The notes below the pieces were generated by a model that was not told where the DNA came from, did no database searches, and saw nothing but the letters and a program-made list of their open reading frames with translations. The position numbers and the translations under genes are program-made. This document shows positions 35,637 through 49,060 of a DNA stretch of 64,000 bases, piece after piece (positions within the stretch are counted from its first letter, which is position 1; each line of letters opens with the position of its first letter). The stretch is from Fratercula arctica (lineage: Eukaryota > Chordata > Aves > Charadriiformes > Alcidae): assembly GCA_947846985.1 (NCBI GenBank), contig CANTUZ010000003.1, forward strand, positions 57,298,096 through 57,362,095, written 5' to 3'.

Positions 35637-38600
35637 GTACCAAAGCTCACAGCATTTGTACCTGTGCCCAAACTGTTCACCAGCAGTTTAGTCACAGCAT
35701 CAGTGAACACATATCTTTGGAAGAACTGCAGCTCACTCGGGCTAAGCCAGCACATACAGTCTGGGGCCTAAGCAGCAGTGAGCTGGCAATTTGAAAACTC
35801 ATCACACCTACGTGGAGAGGCTGTGAGGTGTTCTCACCTGCTCCTGGCAAGCCAGGCACCGGGGTGGGCACAAGGAAATGGCAAAGTCACAGGCTCTGGG
35901 AGGATTATCCCACCTTCCCTTCACCTTCCTGGACAAATTTGGCTGAGTAGGAAAGTCCTGTCACGTATTCTGAAAAGTTTAAAAGTTGACTTTCTCCCTC
36001 TGATGAAAGTTAACTGCTGTGCAGTGGTACTCTGTGGGGGATGTCTGGGGCAGTCTGCCTATCTGGACTATCTTTGGGGTGCGGCTAAGTTTAGAGTTAG
36101 GATGATGTCCAGCAACTATCTGAAGCCTTAAACTCCATTTTCTCTAAATTTTGCACTGCTATCGGGAAATAAATCCCTCTTTGATTGGGGGTAGAATTGA
36201 AAATCTGGCAGGTCACTGTCTTCATTGCTGTGCCTGCAGATACAAATTCACTCAGTTACTGCATAACTGTGAGTGACACAGAGGGCATCACAGGCCAGAG
36301 CCCAGTTCAGAAGTGAGAGAATCACATAACTCATGGTAAGAGTGACAATAGGCATGATCTTGCTGATGATATGCTCAGAGAAGATAGAGGGGACAGAGGT
36401 TCAGTGGCAAGTGCTTACGTTACCTTGGCCGCAATACCAATAAGCTATTCCTATAGCTCCTTCCCTATGTAACTGCATCATTCACTTAGTACTGACCACT
36501 ATTTTCGTAATACCACCCTGTTTCTACTCTTTCTAATGAAGGGAAACATTTTTACTTTCATTATGTTATGTCCAACGGAGTTAACAAGCCCCTCAGACTG
36601 CAGCAAATCCTCTTTCTGTTTTGTGGGGCATCTAGTACAGCTTTTGGCAGTGACAGAAACAGCCAATACTTCTCCATATGGCCAAGCCTTTCCTGCCACC
36701 TGTACTCCAGGAGCACATTTGTCTGACACAGCATCCTGGTGAGATTTCAGTGAAAACACAGTCACGTCACACAGTCAAGCCCACAGTGTCCAGGTTTGGT
36801 TTGGCCCACTAACAACCAGCTGTTTCCAAACAGTTTCTGTTCATCCAGAGCCAGACAGTGCTCTTGGTAAGAGCAAGTAAAAAATGCTTAGAATAACATT
36901 TTGTACGTATCCCACCTACTCCAGGTTAACTACCAGGTAAGAGGATCCTTGGAAATATTCAGTTACGGTTTCCTACTGTCCCATGACAGAAGCTACAGAT
37001 GTTCTATGTGTATTTGTTGATTCATTGAGTGGATTTGATATATTCCCCAAAAAAAAGAGCAGATATCGAAGTCTTGATTTAGATTTGAGCTTTCCTACAT
37101 TTTCAGATTATTCACAATTGGGATTGTGGTCCATACTTAGCTCAAGGCTCTTCAACGATGAAATGTACTTAGATCAGTTGGGCACCTTAGCAATTGTTAA
37201 TTACTAATTTCTTGTTTTCCAGTCCATTCCACTTCTATCAATGTACTGAGTCAATTCCTACTCTGGTCCACTAACTTCACAAGAGAAATAACACTCATGA
37301 ACAAGCTCATAGCTTGTTACAAAGTTGGGAGCAAAGTGGGACAACAGGATAACACTGTACTTGCATGGGATGGATGACAGGAGACCAGCCGGCTGTGAAG
37401 AGGTAAATTTAGACAGGAGCAGTTCTTTGCAGTCACATTAGGAAATGAAACTACGCTTGTTTTAAGGGACTTTTAAAAGAAATCAAGAGAAACATACAGT
37501 AGTAAGCAAGGAAGATGAGGAAAGGAGAGAGTTTCAGGACTGAAGGGAGGTCAAGAGTCCAAGGAAAATGAAGAAAAGTGGTGTCATTTGTGACCATTTA
37601 CATACATACCCCTTTCTGGATGACAACACATCCTGGTGGATCACAGCACTTCTTCAGAAGCTTAAAATGCCAAAAAGTTTGAGATTTCCCACAACCTAGC
37701 TTCCAGTGGATCCAAAACTAATGTTACTCATGTCAGCGCACTACAATGCGGTTTAGCAATATAAAACACCATTACAAGTGAAAGCAGCAGTTGGTGAAGT
37801 GTAACAGCTGCTCAGATTTTCTACTTAAAAATTCATGATTAACTCTTCTTCTTTAAAGAGTTTGATGAAGTTGGATATTTTTATTACTGTATTTCTCACA
37901 CCTTTTCAAATCCAGCAAGTCTAGTGGAAAATATGTGAGTTTGAAGAGTGCAATATGTCTCCACAAAATTGGAATCTGTTTCTTCTCCAGGTTTTTCCTC
38001 CTTCCAATTTGTGCTATGTTCTGCAACATCAAAAGAATGGGGCCATGATCCCGTTCCTTCTTGGCAGGCCGTGTCAGTTTTGAATGTCAATTCAGAGTTT
38101 TGTGGCAATAAACTTATGCAAAATTCCTTAAAATCTTTTTCTTTGATTCAGACTCAAAATTAAAGAAGCATCAACTTATAGGAAGAGAGGAAATGGAGAA
38201 TACTCTTGATGCCTGTCCCTCAACACATAAATGAGTTGTGCATCTTTGAAGGAACATTGGCAGGTATTTGGGGTTTTTATGCTGTTTGATCATTTCAAAA
38301 TTAGTTTTAATATTCAACAGTTTTATGTTTTCTTGTAGTAACTTGGTCTTGAAGTTAGCTCAGAAAGTCACATATGCAGGGAGGACCTCAGAAAATTTCC
38401 CACCCAAATATGCTGTATTGACAAATATGCTACGAACATCCCAATGAGGGGACCTTAATCAGTCAGAACTTCTGAATTTCTAAATTCCTCCTTGTTCCTG
38501 ATACACATGAAATAGCTTCTTTTCTCCTCAGCCTCTCAACACTTCTTACTCCTACTAATTTAAGCTTTTATTGCCATTCTTGCCTCTACAACATGATACA

Positions 38601-41600
38601 CATAATTAGTCCAGCTTGGTAGCATTTCTATTGGAATGAGAAAAGTCTGACAGCGTCTTTGCCTTTCCTAACTGAGACTAAGAAACCCAGCATGCCAGGT
38701 ACTTCTCAGAGCAGAGGATTTTCACTGCTTCCAGGATTGGACCACGCCAATCTCAGCAGCCTCAAATAGCATCTGCAATTGGTATGTAAAAATCTATCAG
38801 GGAAAGCTGCATGCTGGAGCAATTTGTGTCTCCACGTGCCATATGTTTAAGTGAAAGAGTGTGACAATCACAGCAGCACACTGTCCAGAAGTCATAAGCA
38901 GTTAACAAAATGCAACATGATTGTTGGCAGGCCTGCTGATTTGGGTCATGCAGCCAAAGCTGAATTTATAAAACATGGTAAACAGGATGGGAAGAGAGGA
39001 AAGGCAATTGGCATTTGAAACCATGCACCAGCCTGACAGGAATGCTCTGCAACTGCCTCCCAGTTTTGCGTTTCCATTTCTTTCTTCCTGGCTGGCCCAG
39101 CCCAGGACTCATCTACCCAGCCTTCCACCAGAGCATAGCTCTTGAAGAGTGAGTCAAGTTTAGATGGGAATACTCCAAATTTTTACTCAGGAGAAGTCCC
39201 CACATCTGGGGGATATCTAGGATGTTATAGTTAGATTTCCATGACAGAGGGAGCTCATATCTTTCACAGAAGAGATAAAAAGGGATCTACAGGAAAGCTG
39301 GAGCCCCTTTCCAATAAGGCCACATTTTCTCATGGTGGCAGACGACAGCACAGCCACACAGCTGCACAGTCCCCCTCCAGTCCACGCTGAGTTGCCCCTG
39401 CAGAACTATCTATAGGTCTATCTTCCTATCCTGGGCAAAAAGTGCATTTGATGGGGCTCTGAGCTCTGCCAAAGAAAGGAGCGGATTGGGTGTTTTATGC
39501 AGGGAGGAGGGAGATGTTTGTGCTCAGGCAGCAATTATACCCTGAAATCCAGAGGCTGACGGTTGCTGCTCCAGGGCAGCCGACTCTGCTTCCTGCAGCT
39601 GGCTGCTTAATACTGCAAAGGTGATGAAACCTGAAGGGAGCCACTGAACAGGTGGTAATTATGACTGACACAATGACGGCTTGTGCAGACATGTAACCGT
39701 GGAACAAAACACCGCAGTTAGCTAACAAGAGATCGGTATAAGGTTTTTCACTGGCACCATGTCTCCTGTCTGACACTTCTGAAATTGGAGGAAAAAAAGC
39801 ATTGTGAGCTTCAGCATTCAGAGACATAATAGGCCACACGAGCTGAGGGTGTAACGTCAACATCTGTCCCTTCCAGGGCGATTATAGCAGGTTCTGTTTC
39901 CATGTTGATTTCTGCAAAGCTGCTTTTCTTACTTGCAGTTTTTTCCCTCATAAATGTCTCTTCTCTGTTGTCTCCCTGTGATACGGTTGACTACACTACA
40001 CCTCCGTCTCTCTCAAGCACATAATTTTCTGAACAGTTTCAAATAGCTATAGGGAGGCATGTGTGTACCCAAACCCACGTTATCAAATTATTCTCTTTCC
40101 CTTCTTTTATCTAGGGGGACAGAGAGGCTTTCTTGAGTTATTATGCCTTTCATACAGAGGGCTGAGGAAAGGACACTGGGACATCCTGTTCAATCAGTAC
40201 GTCTTTGGAACTTCTTCAAGTGTAAATGGACAAAAAAACCCTTTTCCTGCCCAGTGAAAATATCTGAGATAAACCAGAAGTCTCCTAGGTTTCTATAATA
40301 ATAATAGTAGCTAGGAAACAGGAGAATAAGGACTCAAATTTATCACTAACTGCATAAGTGCTGATCTATAGTCCTTCTTTCTTCCATGCTTTTTGAAGTG
40401 GAACATGGAACTGCCCTGGCAGAAGACCTGCTTTTAATCATGTATGAAACCAACGACCAAAGTTTGCAACCGAAGTGGGAGTTAGACAGAGTAGGAACCT
40501 GTACCAGATGAGAGCCCTAACAGCACATGTGCTGAAGAGGGCAGAAGGAATTATTTCTATCACTCTCGTGTGAAAAAGAGGCAAAAAAATTCCATTCTGC
40601 TGTTGGAAATCTTATGGAGTGGAAGTTTGATCAGAAGTGGTACAATTCCACAAATGATGTCTGTCTCAATCCATCTATATGTTTTAATGTCAGAAGTTTT
40701 CCAACCATTTGCTGATCCTGCCAACAGTGCATTTGCTTTCCATGGAAATTCCATGGAGTACTCTTCCCCAATGTACTCTGCTGGAATTACCCAATTTATA
40801 CACCTCTTACACCTCCTTTTCATCTTTGGACTTTTTCCCATGTAGAAAAGTGGAAAGTCTTTGCTTCACCCAGCAGCCATGCCATTCTTTGGAAAGAACG
40901 TCCTAATCCCCAAACCCAGCAGTCAGAATTTGTTGAGAAAAATCTGTAGATCTTGAACACTGTATTAAACATAGCAGGCATATAAAAATCATTCATTTTA
41001 CTCATGGCCATTGCAGAATTATTTGATATTTCATCTCCTTCTGTCCCACTCATGAACTTTTTCTATGGCTGCCTAAGCAACTAACTCTACAGCCCAAGGA
41101 CCATACCTTTTAATCTGTTCATAAAGGGCCTGTGATGCAAAGTTAGCATAATGGAATTTACACAAAAGTGAATGGAAAGTGCTTCATTTTTATGCAACTA
41201 CAGAGTATTGTTCAATCATCAGTGCTTTTGTCTACATGATTTCATTCAGAAGACATACATATGTTCCAGAGTTGGGACTAATAACTATAGGAATATACTG
41301 TTTAAAGAAAAACTGTATTCCAATTTATATTTTTTCAATTATATCACTGTGTTAAAAGAACGTGATTCGTCTACCTTTGGTTGTGGGGCCGGAGAGTGGC
41401 CTGTGGAAAGCAATTGCTGTATAAATAAACATATAGAATTGTGTTTGTGTTCCTCTGTGGCACATACCGGCACTGGTTACTGGTCATTTATTTCTCCTGC
41501 TGCGCAAAACATTGAACACTGAGAATTAACTAAAAGCAGGATTTCCTTTTCTGGATTTTAATAGAGAAAATATAGCAAGCATGCCTTTAGGGCTGTTTTC

Positions 41601-42177
41601 TAAATTCTACTTTGGATTCAGTTCTTAGCTAGATCTTGTTTAAATGTATTAGGCTGTCGCTCCATCTAGTCTGGCATCCTGTCTTGGGCAGTGGCCAGTG
41701 CTTTCAAGAGGAGCTTTACATGCCTGCAGGAGAAAGGGGTGGCAGGAAATTAGCAAGGTGTATGATCAGGAAGAGGAAGGGGCACACAGCTAAAGTTATT
41801 TCATCTTACTCACAGCTCTCCTTTTACATCACCTGGAGCAAGCAATATAATAGCAGGTGAATGTAATGTAAAGCCATGGCACACAGACCACTGGAAATGC
41901 AATGCCAAGAGGGAGATGTTGGAATATGTCTGCATATATTATCAGAAACATGGAGTAAGCCTGCACATCTGAAAAGGCAGAAAAACCTGCAGTTCTGCAT
42001 TGTCCGTCCAAGGTAAAAAAAGACCATCGTGCTTAAGAGGAACAAGGAACTGTGATATAGGAGCTTTAGCTCTGGTTCAGAGAAGCTAGGTCTGCTGCCT
42101 GCCTCCTACCAACCATTGCTGAAATGGCTGGGGCATCACTACTCACTGTCATGTCACAGGACAAATAACCAGAGATT
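35637..42177. other. non-coding, no recognised gene
   Basis: About 6.5 kb of mainly AT-rich sequence. Reading frames of 90-122 codons (for example 35778-36131, 39495-39863, 40560-40845, 41172-41522) show no domain, and several overlap on opposite strands. An acceptor with a good pyrimidine tract ends at 40114 but lacks a good donor. The 39580-39800 block contains E-box (CAGGTG) and TAATTA sites and could be regulatory. Confidence 0.5.
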
Positions 42178-42243
42178 TATAGAATAATTGAGGTGTGAAG
42201 GGGCCTCCAGACTTCTGCTCAAAGCAGGGCCAACTTCAAAGGA
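42178..42243 (-). mobile_element. CR1 LINE 3'-end fragment
   Basis: In plus orientation the segment reads TTTATAGAATAATTGAGGTG, then GAAGGGGCCTCCAGACTTCT and GCTCAAAGCAGGGCCAACTT. This is the reverse complement of a CR1 3' untranslated end of the subfamily with 'AAGTTGGCCCTGCTTTGAGC'. The element's 3' terminus is at 42178. Only about 65 bases are recognisable; what follows is unassigned. Confidence 0.75.
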
Positions 42244-45200
42244 CAGAAATAATACTAAAAGTTAGGCAATCAGTTGCATCCTGTCTTATCTGATGAACAC
42301 AGTATCAGAAATCAACCTAACCATGCTTGGGGAGAGCTAAGAGGGTCAACATGGAGCACCTTGAGGACCACAGGTCAACAGTGATAGAGGTTAAACAGGT
42401 TGGTAGACATCACAGATTTGGCATAGATGTAAGAAACAACTTCATGAGTTTGAATGTCATTCACAGTGTCATTGTATCTCCAAATGGGAAGGACAGGAAA
42501 CATGGCCGTCACAGGAGTTGAACAGAAAACATTATGTGCACTGCACCGTTAATAACAAAGGTGGACTTTCTGTTTCTTTTTCTTTTTTTTTTATTTCTGT
42601 ACATGTTGGATGGATTTTGATGACATTATGAAATTCTTCATTGTAATCATGGGGGCTTGAATTTCTCTTTCCCTCCTTTTTAAAAAATATATAATGAGAT
42701 TGTTACATAATCCTAAAATTCCAGAGTAAGGGGGTTTTATATGTATAAACTGCATATATAATGTATCAGAGCTCACAAATTAATCACCAGAAGTTAGTGA
42801 CATCTGAAAGTGGGCAGGGAATCCTAACAGGCCCCCAAGAGGGTGTCTAAGGAGACACTTTGGCAGAAAACTGTGCTGACTTCCTATAAAGAGAGTGCAG
42901 TGTAGTTAATTTTAACCACATATTATGCCTAATTAACTCATTATGCAAATATGTACATAATAAGTCATTATCATCCAAGGGCCCAAGAATCCAACAACCA
43001 TGTTCTGAAAGGTCACATCCTAAACCTTTAATACAGAGAGTGAGAGAAAGGAAAAAAGAGTCAGGAGAATGAAAAAAAGCTCAAATAAAAGGCTTTACTG
43101 CTGGAAAGAACAACAGCAGGAGCTTTTCAAAACATAACCACTTACCTTTTTAAAGAAAATAAATATGTAGTCTGTTCTGACTCTTCAGCTGTGCTTGTTC
43201 TGTCTCTTTTTCCCACGCCTACTCATCTCCTTTCATTTCTCTCCTCTAGTCCTCTCTTTCAGAGTTTTCAGCACGCTTTTTTGTTCCCCTTTCTCTCTGG
43301 GCCAACTGAAGCCCTGAAGACCTTGAAAGAAGGATGACAGAGCTGTAGACCAAAGAGGATCAGGTGGAAGTGGGGAGGGCTTGTTTGTGGTTTCTACCTG
43401 GCAAGAACTTATTAAAAAGCAAGGGCTTACTGGAAAAAATAAAAGTAAAGCATTCTGACTTTCACTGCATTCATCCTGGCAAGAAAAGCGCTAGAGCACT
43501 GAAAGAGCTGATCACAATAATCCCAGATAATCAGTCCAGGGAATGCACTGGAAAATCATATCCAGCAGACACAGGTTATTTTCCTAAACGTCCACGCAAA
43601 CACATCTCCCACACAGCCTTAAGAAGGAGACTCACCTTTTTTTACAAATGTAGGCCACTGTGACCCATACTTCATTTCCTTGGGGGTAGAGTGCCAGCTA
43701 ACAACATCCAGCCCTTTCTGATTCTCCTTTCTTCCTCGTGCATTGAGGAATGAGGACCAGGGTAGTCAGCCCAGATGTGTCACGTCCACATATTCTTAAG
43801 TGGGCACTTAAACCTGCCACCAGCCTCCTTTTGCTGCCACCAGCCTCAGCGAGAAGCCCTTCAAGTCCTTTGTCCCACAGCCCCCCACAGCTTTGGCACT
43901 GTTGAGTAAGAGTGTTCTCTGTGCAGTATTTCCAGATACCTTACACATTTTGCCCCAAAACTCTCAAGCCTATAATATATGTTGAGTATCCTACTTACTC
44001 TGCAGCCTCTACCAGAATAATGGCGATAATGTTTTATCTGTCCAATGAAGCTTGTCTGGCATCATATACTATCCAAACAAGATTTTGAATTGTATTTCCA
44101 TTGGAGATGATACCATCACACTTTTGACCTACTTACGGATACAGGCACAAGTCCTATCTGCCAGATCCATCTGCGATTCCCGCTCCTGTTTCTCTGTATA
44201 TTTATGTTCATGTGCTCCCTCTGCATTCCTCAGAGCGCAATAAATCCCGCCTGCCAACCCCTTCGTCACCTCTGCCTCAAAAAGGATTGCTTCAAGGTCA
44301 AGCAGTTCCCTTGTAATGTACATTTTAACCTGATTTGTGGAGGCAAAGCTTTGAAATTTTTAAAATAAGGCTAAGGTAAAGTAAAGCTTGCAAATGAAAC
44401 TCTGATGGTAAGCTGGAGTATTTCCCTCTCCAAAGAGTTCGAGCAGAGGGCACTGTGCCATCTGAAGCCATAAGAGCTGGAATTATGTTATTTATTACTC
44501 TACACATAAGGTATGCCTCAAGTAGAAAAGAAAACAAATGCTGACAACAGAAAGCGATCAAACCCCCATCCACGTAAATCAGCAGGAGAGAAGCGGAGGG
44601 ACAATTTCTCTCCCAGTCTGTCCCCAAATTCACACCAGTGAAAACCAGCACTGGTCCAGGCAGTTTTAGAAAACTTCACTGAAGAAACTAAAAGGACAAA
44701 TGTAAGGTGGAAGCCTTAAAAGTATCAAGAGGTAACAAATAATTGCAGGGTATAGAAACGTTCTATAACGTTTTGCCAGTTTTCACCTGGATTTGGCCTC
44801 CACGTAAGTGCTGCTCCACTGGTGAGATGCTGGGTATTCTTTGAGACAGCAGCAATGAAAATCCCAGACACAATATTAATATGAGGATTTAAGATGTGGG
44901 GGTAAAACACAAATGTAACCACATAGGTGTCCTACACTCATTGACCTTATGTACCTTCATTGCTAAGAGTGGATGCTTTATGCTTAAAATAACATTGTGG
45001 TGAACATGCTGAAGTGATGTAGCCCCTATCATAAAGAGCTAATAATATGTAATGCTACAGCATAGGTTAGTAAGATTTCAACAGATACAGATACAAAAAA
45101 TAGCAAATTATTAAAATCGATGCAAAACCCGTATCTTTAAAAACCTTTGGCCAGACCCCTAAACAGCTTAAAAATCATGTCTTTAAAAAAATTAATATTT

Positions 45201-45829
45201 TTTTTATTCTGCTTACACTCCTTTTGAACCCTAAGAGAATCTCATTTTCAGCTTGCTTCTGTACAGTGAAAACCTTTTTCTTTTTTTAATAAACATTGCT
45301 ATTTCCATGTACTCACCTGACTCCAGGAGTCAAACTTTAAAAAACAAATACATTTCCAAAGATCATGAGAAAGGGCATAAGAACACATAAGGACTAACTT
45401 GAAAAGACCTCTTGAAAAGACTGAGATTCCAGCAAGTTCCACTTAGCATTAGCTAGATGGATTAAAAACTGTCAGTCAACTAAAGATCTAGGAACAGATG
45501 CCCATACTGTATATATATATTTTTTTTAATTTTAATGAATAGTTCCAATGATAAATAACAGATTTCCCTATTTATAGAAAACTGGTGTTACAAGAATATC
45601 AGATTGTGCTATTACACCCCCACACACATACCAGTTTTCTATATGGAAATTTGATAATTACAAGAATTGTTGCTTTTAGAGATTTGGAAACAACAAAAAG
45701 AAATGGATTTTTGTTGTTGCTAAAAAGCAAAAAAGCTACCTACATATTTGATTTTTTTTTAATTATTCTGGAACATGAGGATATTTGTTTAACCAGAGGC
45801 AGAATTTAAAGGCTAAGGAGAGACCATGA

Positions 45830-45881
45830 GGGGAAAAAAAAAAAGAAAAAGAAAAAGAAAAAAAAAAAAGAAACAAAATGC
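45830..45881 (+). repeat. A-rich / (GAAAAA)n low-complexity tract
   Basis: Run of adenines interrupted by G at six-base steps, then further A runs. Confidence 0.8.
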
Positions 45882-48560
45882 ATGCAAAGACTGCACTAAA
45901 CACTTTTTTTCTTTGATGTTTTTAATTTCTACCTTGTAAGGAAAAAAAGCATCAGAAAGTTTGCAGAAGTAAAAAAAGAGACAAATCAAGTATCCTTGTA
46001 ATTTTCAAATTTTCAGGTTTGCTAGCCTGCCTCACACATTTCATAAAATGTGTCATGGTATTTACTAATATGATAAAAAATCACCTAAAAACTAACATTG
46101 CACTATGTTAGGAAAACTGCCCAAAAGAGCTAGTATCGAAATATCATGTAAAATTCATGTGCTAAGAAAAATTCCATTCAGACTGAGTCACAGAGCCTCA
46201 TGCTGTATTTGTAAAATTCTCAAACATGATATGAGAGCATTATTGCCTTCAGGCTTGTTATTTCATCCCCTGGACACACACAGGAGCATATCATCCTTTC
46301 ATAGGATTGATCAGCAAATATCCTCCAGAGCAGTTAGATAAGAAGGCATTCCCTTCTGCTAGCTGTAGGTTTTTGCTGTGTTGCATTTATTACTGTGGTG
46401 TGAAAATCTCCCACTGAGTGCAATACCTTTAAACACTTCTTGGGGCTTTTTTGTTGTTGTTGTGAGGTGCTTTGCCAAGTGGTGTGTTGTGTTATTTACC
46501 TTGGAAAAGAATTGTTGCAGCATAATTTATTTTGGTCTGGGCAGAAATTAGCTATGGAAGAAGTTCTGAGACCTGCTTTCTCATTACCAGCAGGTCTTCC
46601 ATCTGCTTAATTAGAAGTGCAAATATTTGGAAATCTGAAATCCTGCAGCAATGTCTCAGATAGCGTTTCTTTGTTGCAAGATCTGAAAAGTGATCACTGA
46701 TAATTGTTGATTGTGCTCTGTGTGACTGTAATTACATGGCATTGATCTGATGTTCAGACACCACAGTGATGAGCTTAATATAAGAATCTAAACAGACTAG
46801 ATACAATTAGACCAATAATCACCGAGAAGAGCTAGTTTAAAAGGGCAGAGGGAAATCACAAACAAATGTGAATGACTGAAAGGAAAAAAAAAAGCCCCAA
46901 ACCTGCTGAATATTTTATCCAGCAAAGTCTATTCAGTCATTTAAGCTGCTGATCAAATACCAAACACTTACCTCTTTTTGTGATCAAAAAAAGACTATTT
47001 AATTCCTTGCCTGCCTGGAAAAATAAAAGAGACTGCAGCAAGCCTGCTCCGAACTAAGCAGGCAGAGCATCAGGCTGCCCGCAGACGTGGGCAGCTGGCC
47101 AAGTACCTCAAGGATTGTCCCTAAATACCAAGGGACCATCTGATCAACCGGGTAGGGAGGTGAGAAAGCAGGAGACGAAAGTGAGAAGGCAGAATTCATT
47201 TCCACGAGAATGTCTGCTTGGCACTGGATAAAGTACTTTCACATTAGCATTTAGCACACCAGCCACACAGCTGTAAAAGGGTAGAAACTTGAGAAGGAGA
47301 TGAGATAAAAGGGGAATATTGCTTCTTAAGTGGGCTCTGAACTTTCTTGCTCTAATTGATCTCTTACCATCCTACGCAAAGGAAAGCAACTGGCACGTTC
47401 TGCAGATGGATCGTTAATGGCGTGTACACAGGAAAACCTTTCTACCCCTCCCTGCAACTGCTGAAAATCAGCTTTGTCCTCAGGCCGGCACAGGCACAAC
47501 TGTTCTTGTTTTTAGGGGAAGGGGACACGAGCGTTGATGGCGCAGTGACAAAATAGCCACCTGGCATGTGGGCTAGCCACACAGCTAGTGCCTCCGCTAC
47601 AGCATCCTCTCCTCATATTGTACCATAAGGGAAGGAACAACTTTAGTTTAGTTGACAAGGAGGAAAACCTTTTTATTCAAATGTTTTCTCCACGATCATC
47701 AGACCAGCATCCAACTCAAACCAGTATCTGGTCCCCAAGAACCTGAGAAACCTCCCCAAACAATTAGCCATGGTAAGGGTAAAGGGTCAAGGGGGGAGAC
47801 CAGAGGGACCAGGATGGGGTGGCTGTGGCTGCAAAGGCTGAAAGGCTTTGGGAAGGCACAGGCTGGGGAAAGGGAGGTTACGCTTCTGTCAGAGCAGATG
47901 AAATGGCTAGAAAAATAAACAACCTTTCAGGCAGGAGGCTTTTTGGGTCACTCTCGTGAAAGGTTAAAAGAGCATTTTTCCCCCTGGGTTGGCAGAATAT
48001 TAAGAAACAACATGGTCAGGAATTCGGACTTGGTGCCAAAAATGCTGATTCAGCTCCTTTCTAGGAAGTCGCACCACTGAAAGAGGACCCAAACCTCCAT
48101 AGAGCTCCGTGGAGGCAGATGGGGGCCAGGGAAGGCAGCATCCCTCCAGTCAGCTCACCAAAGCGTGCTCTGTGGAGCCTTTTTGTCAAATGAAAAGCAT
48201 ACCAACTTTCTACAATTTAAATTCACAAACAACTTAAAAGAATTGTTCAGTAAATAATTTCACATAACAAGTGAATTTGAGAAAACAGCAATCTGTTTTA
48301 GAATAATTTGTGAAGAGATAAGAGGAAAAATTCATTGAATAAATTATCCATTATAAATAATTCTCCCACCTGCACTTCCAACCATCCTGCTTCAGTTTCT
48401 GCCACTACTTTCTCCCTGTTCTAAAGCACAGGGAATATTCAACTTTCATGTGCTCAGCAGTAGGCAGAATACAAAACTGTATAAATAATACAAACTCAGC
48501 TCATATTTTGTTCAGTGCTTAGTGGCTTTTTGCTTCTTCTGATGTTTTTCTACCTAGCGC

Positions 48561-48583
48561 CTTTTTTTTTTTTTTTTTTTTTG
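48561..48583 (+). repeat. poly(T) tract
   Basis: About 22 thymines in a row, followed by GGCAGG. Confidence 0.85.
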
Positions 48584-48954
48584 GCAGGTTGAAATTCATG
48601 ACCTTTGTCTCGGCACATATGTTGTATAGCAAGGAAAAGAATTATAATAAAGAATAAGAATTAGGAGATATCCTAACACTGACATCACGCAACACTTTTC
48701 ATGTGTAGACTTTCAGCGATTTGCAAAGGCAGATGCGTTTCATTATGCCCAACTTCACAGATGGAGAATCTAAGGCGTTGCATATATGTATGTAACAAAA
48801 TCTTCCACTCGCTTCAAATCCACCTCAGTTTTGCCCAGAGAGGTTAACGGTGCTTCCCAGTGCGAGAAAGGTGACAGCTCTGCCGTTGTGCGGAGCTCTG
48901 GGCAGAGGCAGCCAGGACAGCTCTGAACAGGAAGCACCAGAGCCATGTCAACCT

Positions 48955-49060
48955 GCTACTGCACCTGCGCTCATTAGAAGCACCGCTAATTAGCTTGACA
49001 CAGCAACATGCTGCCATGCCTATATTGCTTCCAGGACCCAATTAGTATCTCCGCGAGGTA
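48955..49060. promoter_or_regulatory. candidate conserved non-coding element rich in homeodomain sites
   Basis: Within about 80 bases there are GCTCATTAGAAG, CCGCTAATTAGCTTG (palindromic CTAATTAG at about 48985-48993) and CCCAATTAGTATC (about 49037-49049). These are the core sites of Antennapedia- and LIM-class homeodomain proteins. The segment is repeat-free with balanced composition. Conservation was not tested. Confidence 0.33.

Larger units (their letters stand above)
42244..48954. other. non-coding, with several homopolymer tracts
   Basis: Long AT-rich block without a supported gene. It holds a T-rich run at 42577-42590, a 14-base direct repeat CTGCCACCAGCCTC at 43813 and 43834, an A/GAAAAA-rich tract at 45834-45880, and a T run at 48562-48582. 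Consensus donors on the minus strand near 43144, 45311 and 46969 lack visible partner acceptors. Confidence 0.45.

Noticed and set aside
40115..40257. Acceptor at 40114 with a 47-codon open stretch
   Set aside because: The only donors (GTGTAA, GTAAAT near 40219) are weak and no family is recognised.
42327..42521. 64-codon frame with a string (HHRFGIDVRNNF) slightly like the CR1 C-terminal 'RFDIR..F'
   Set aside because: The likeness is limited to about ten residues, and the neighbouring CR1 3'-end scrap is on the opposite strand.
45305..45325. Minus-strand donor consensus (GAGTCAG|GTGAGTACA)
   Set aside because: No matching acceptor with a pyrimidine tract could be placed upstream on the minus strand.
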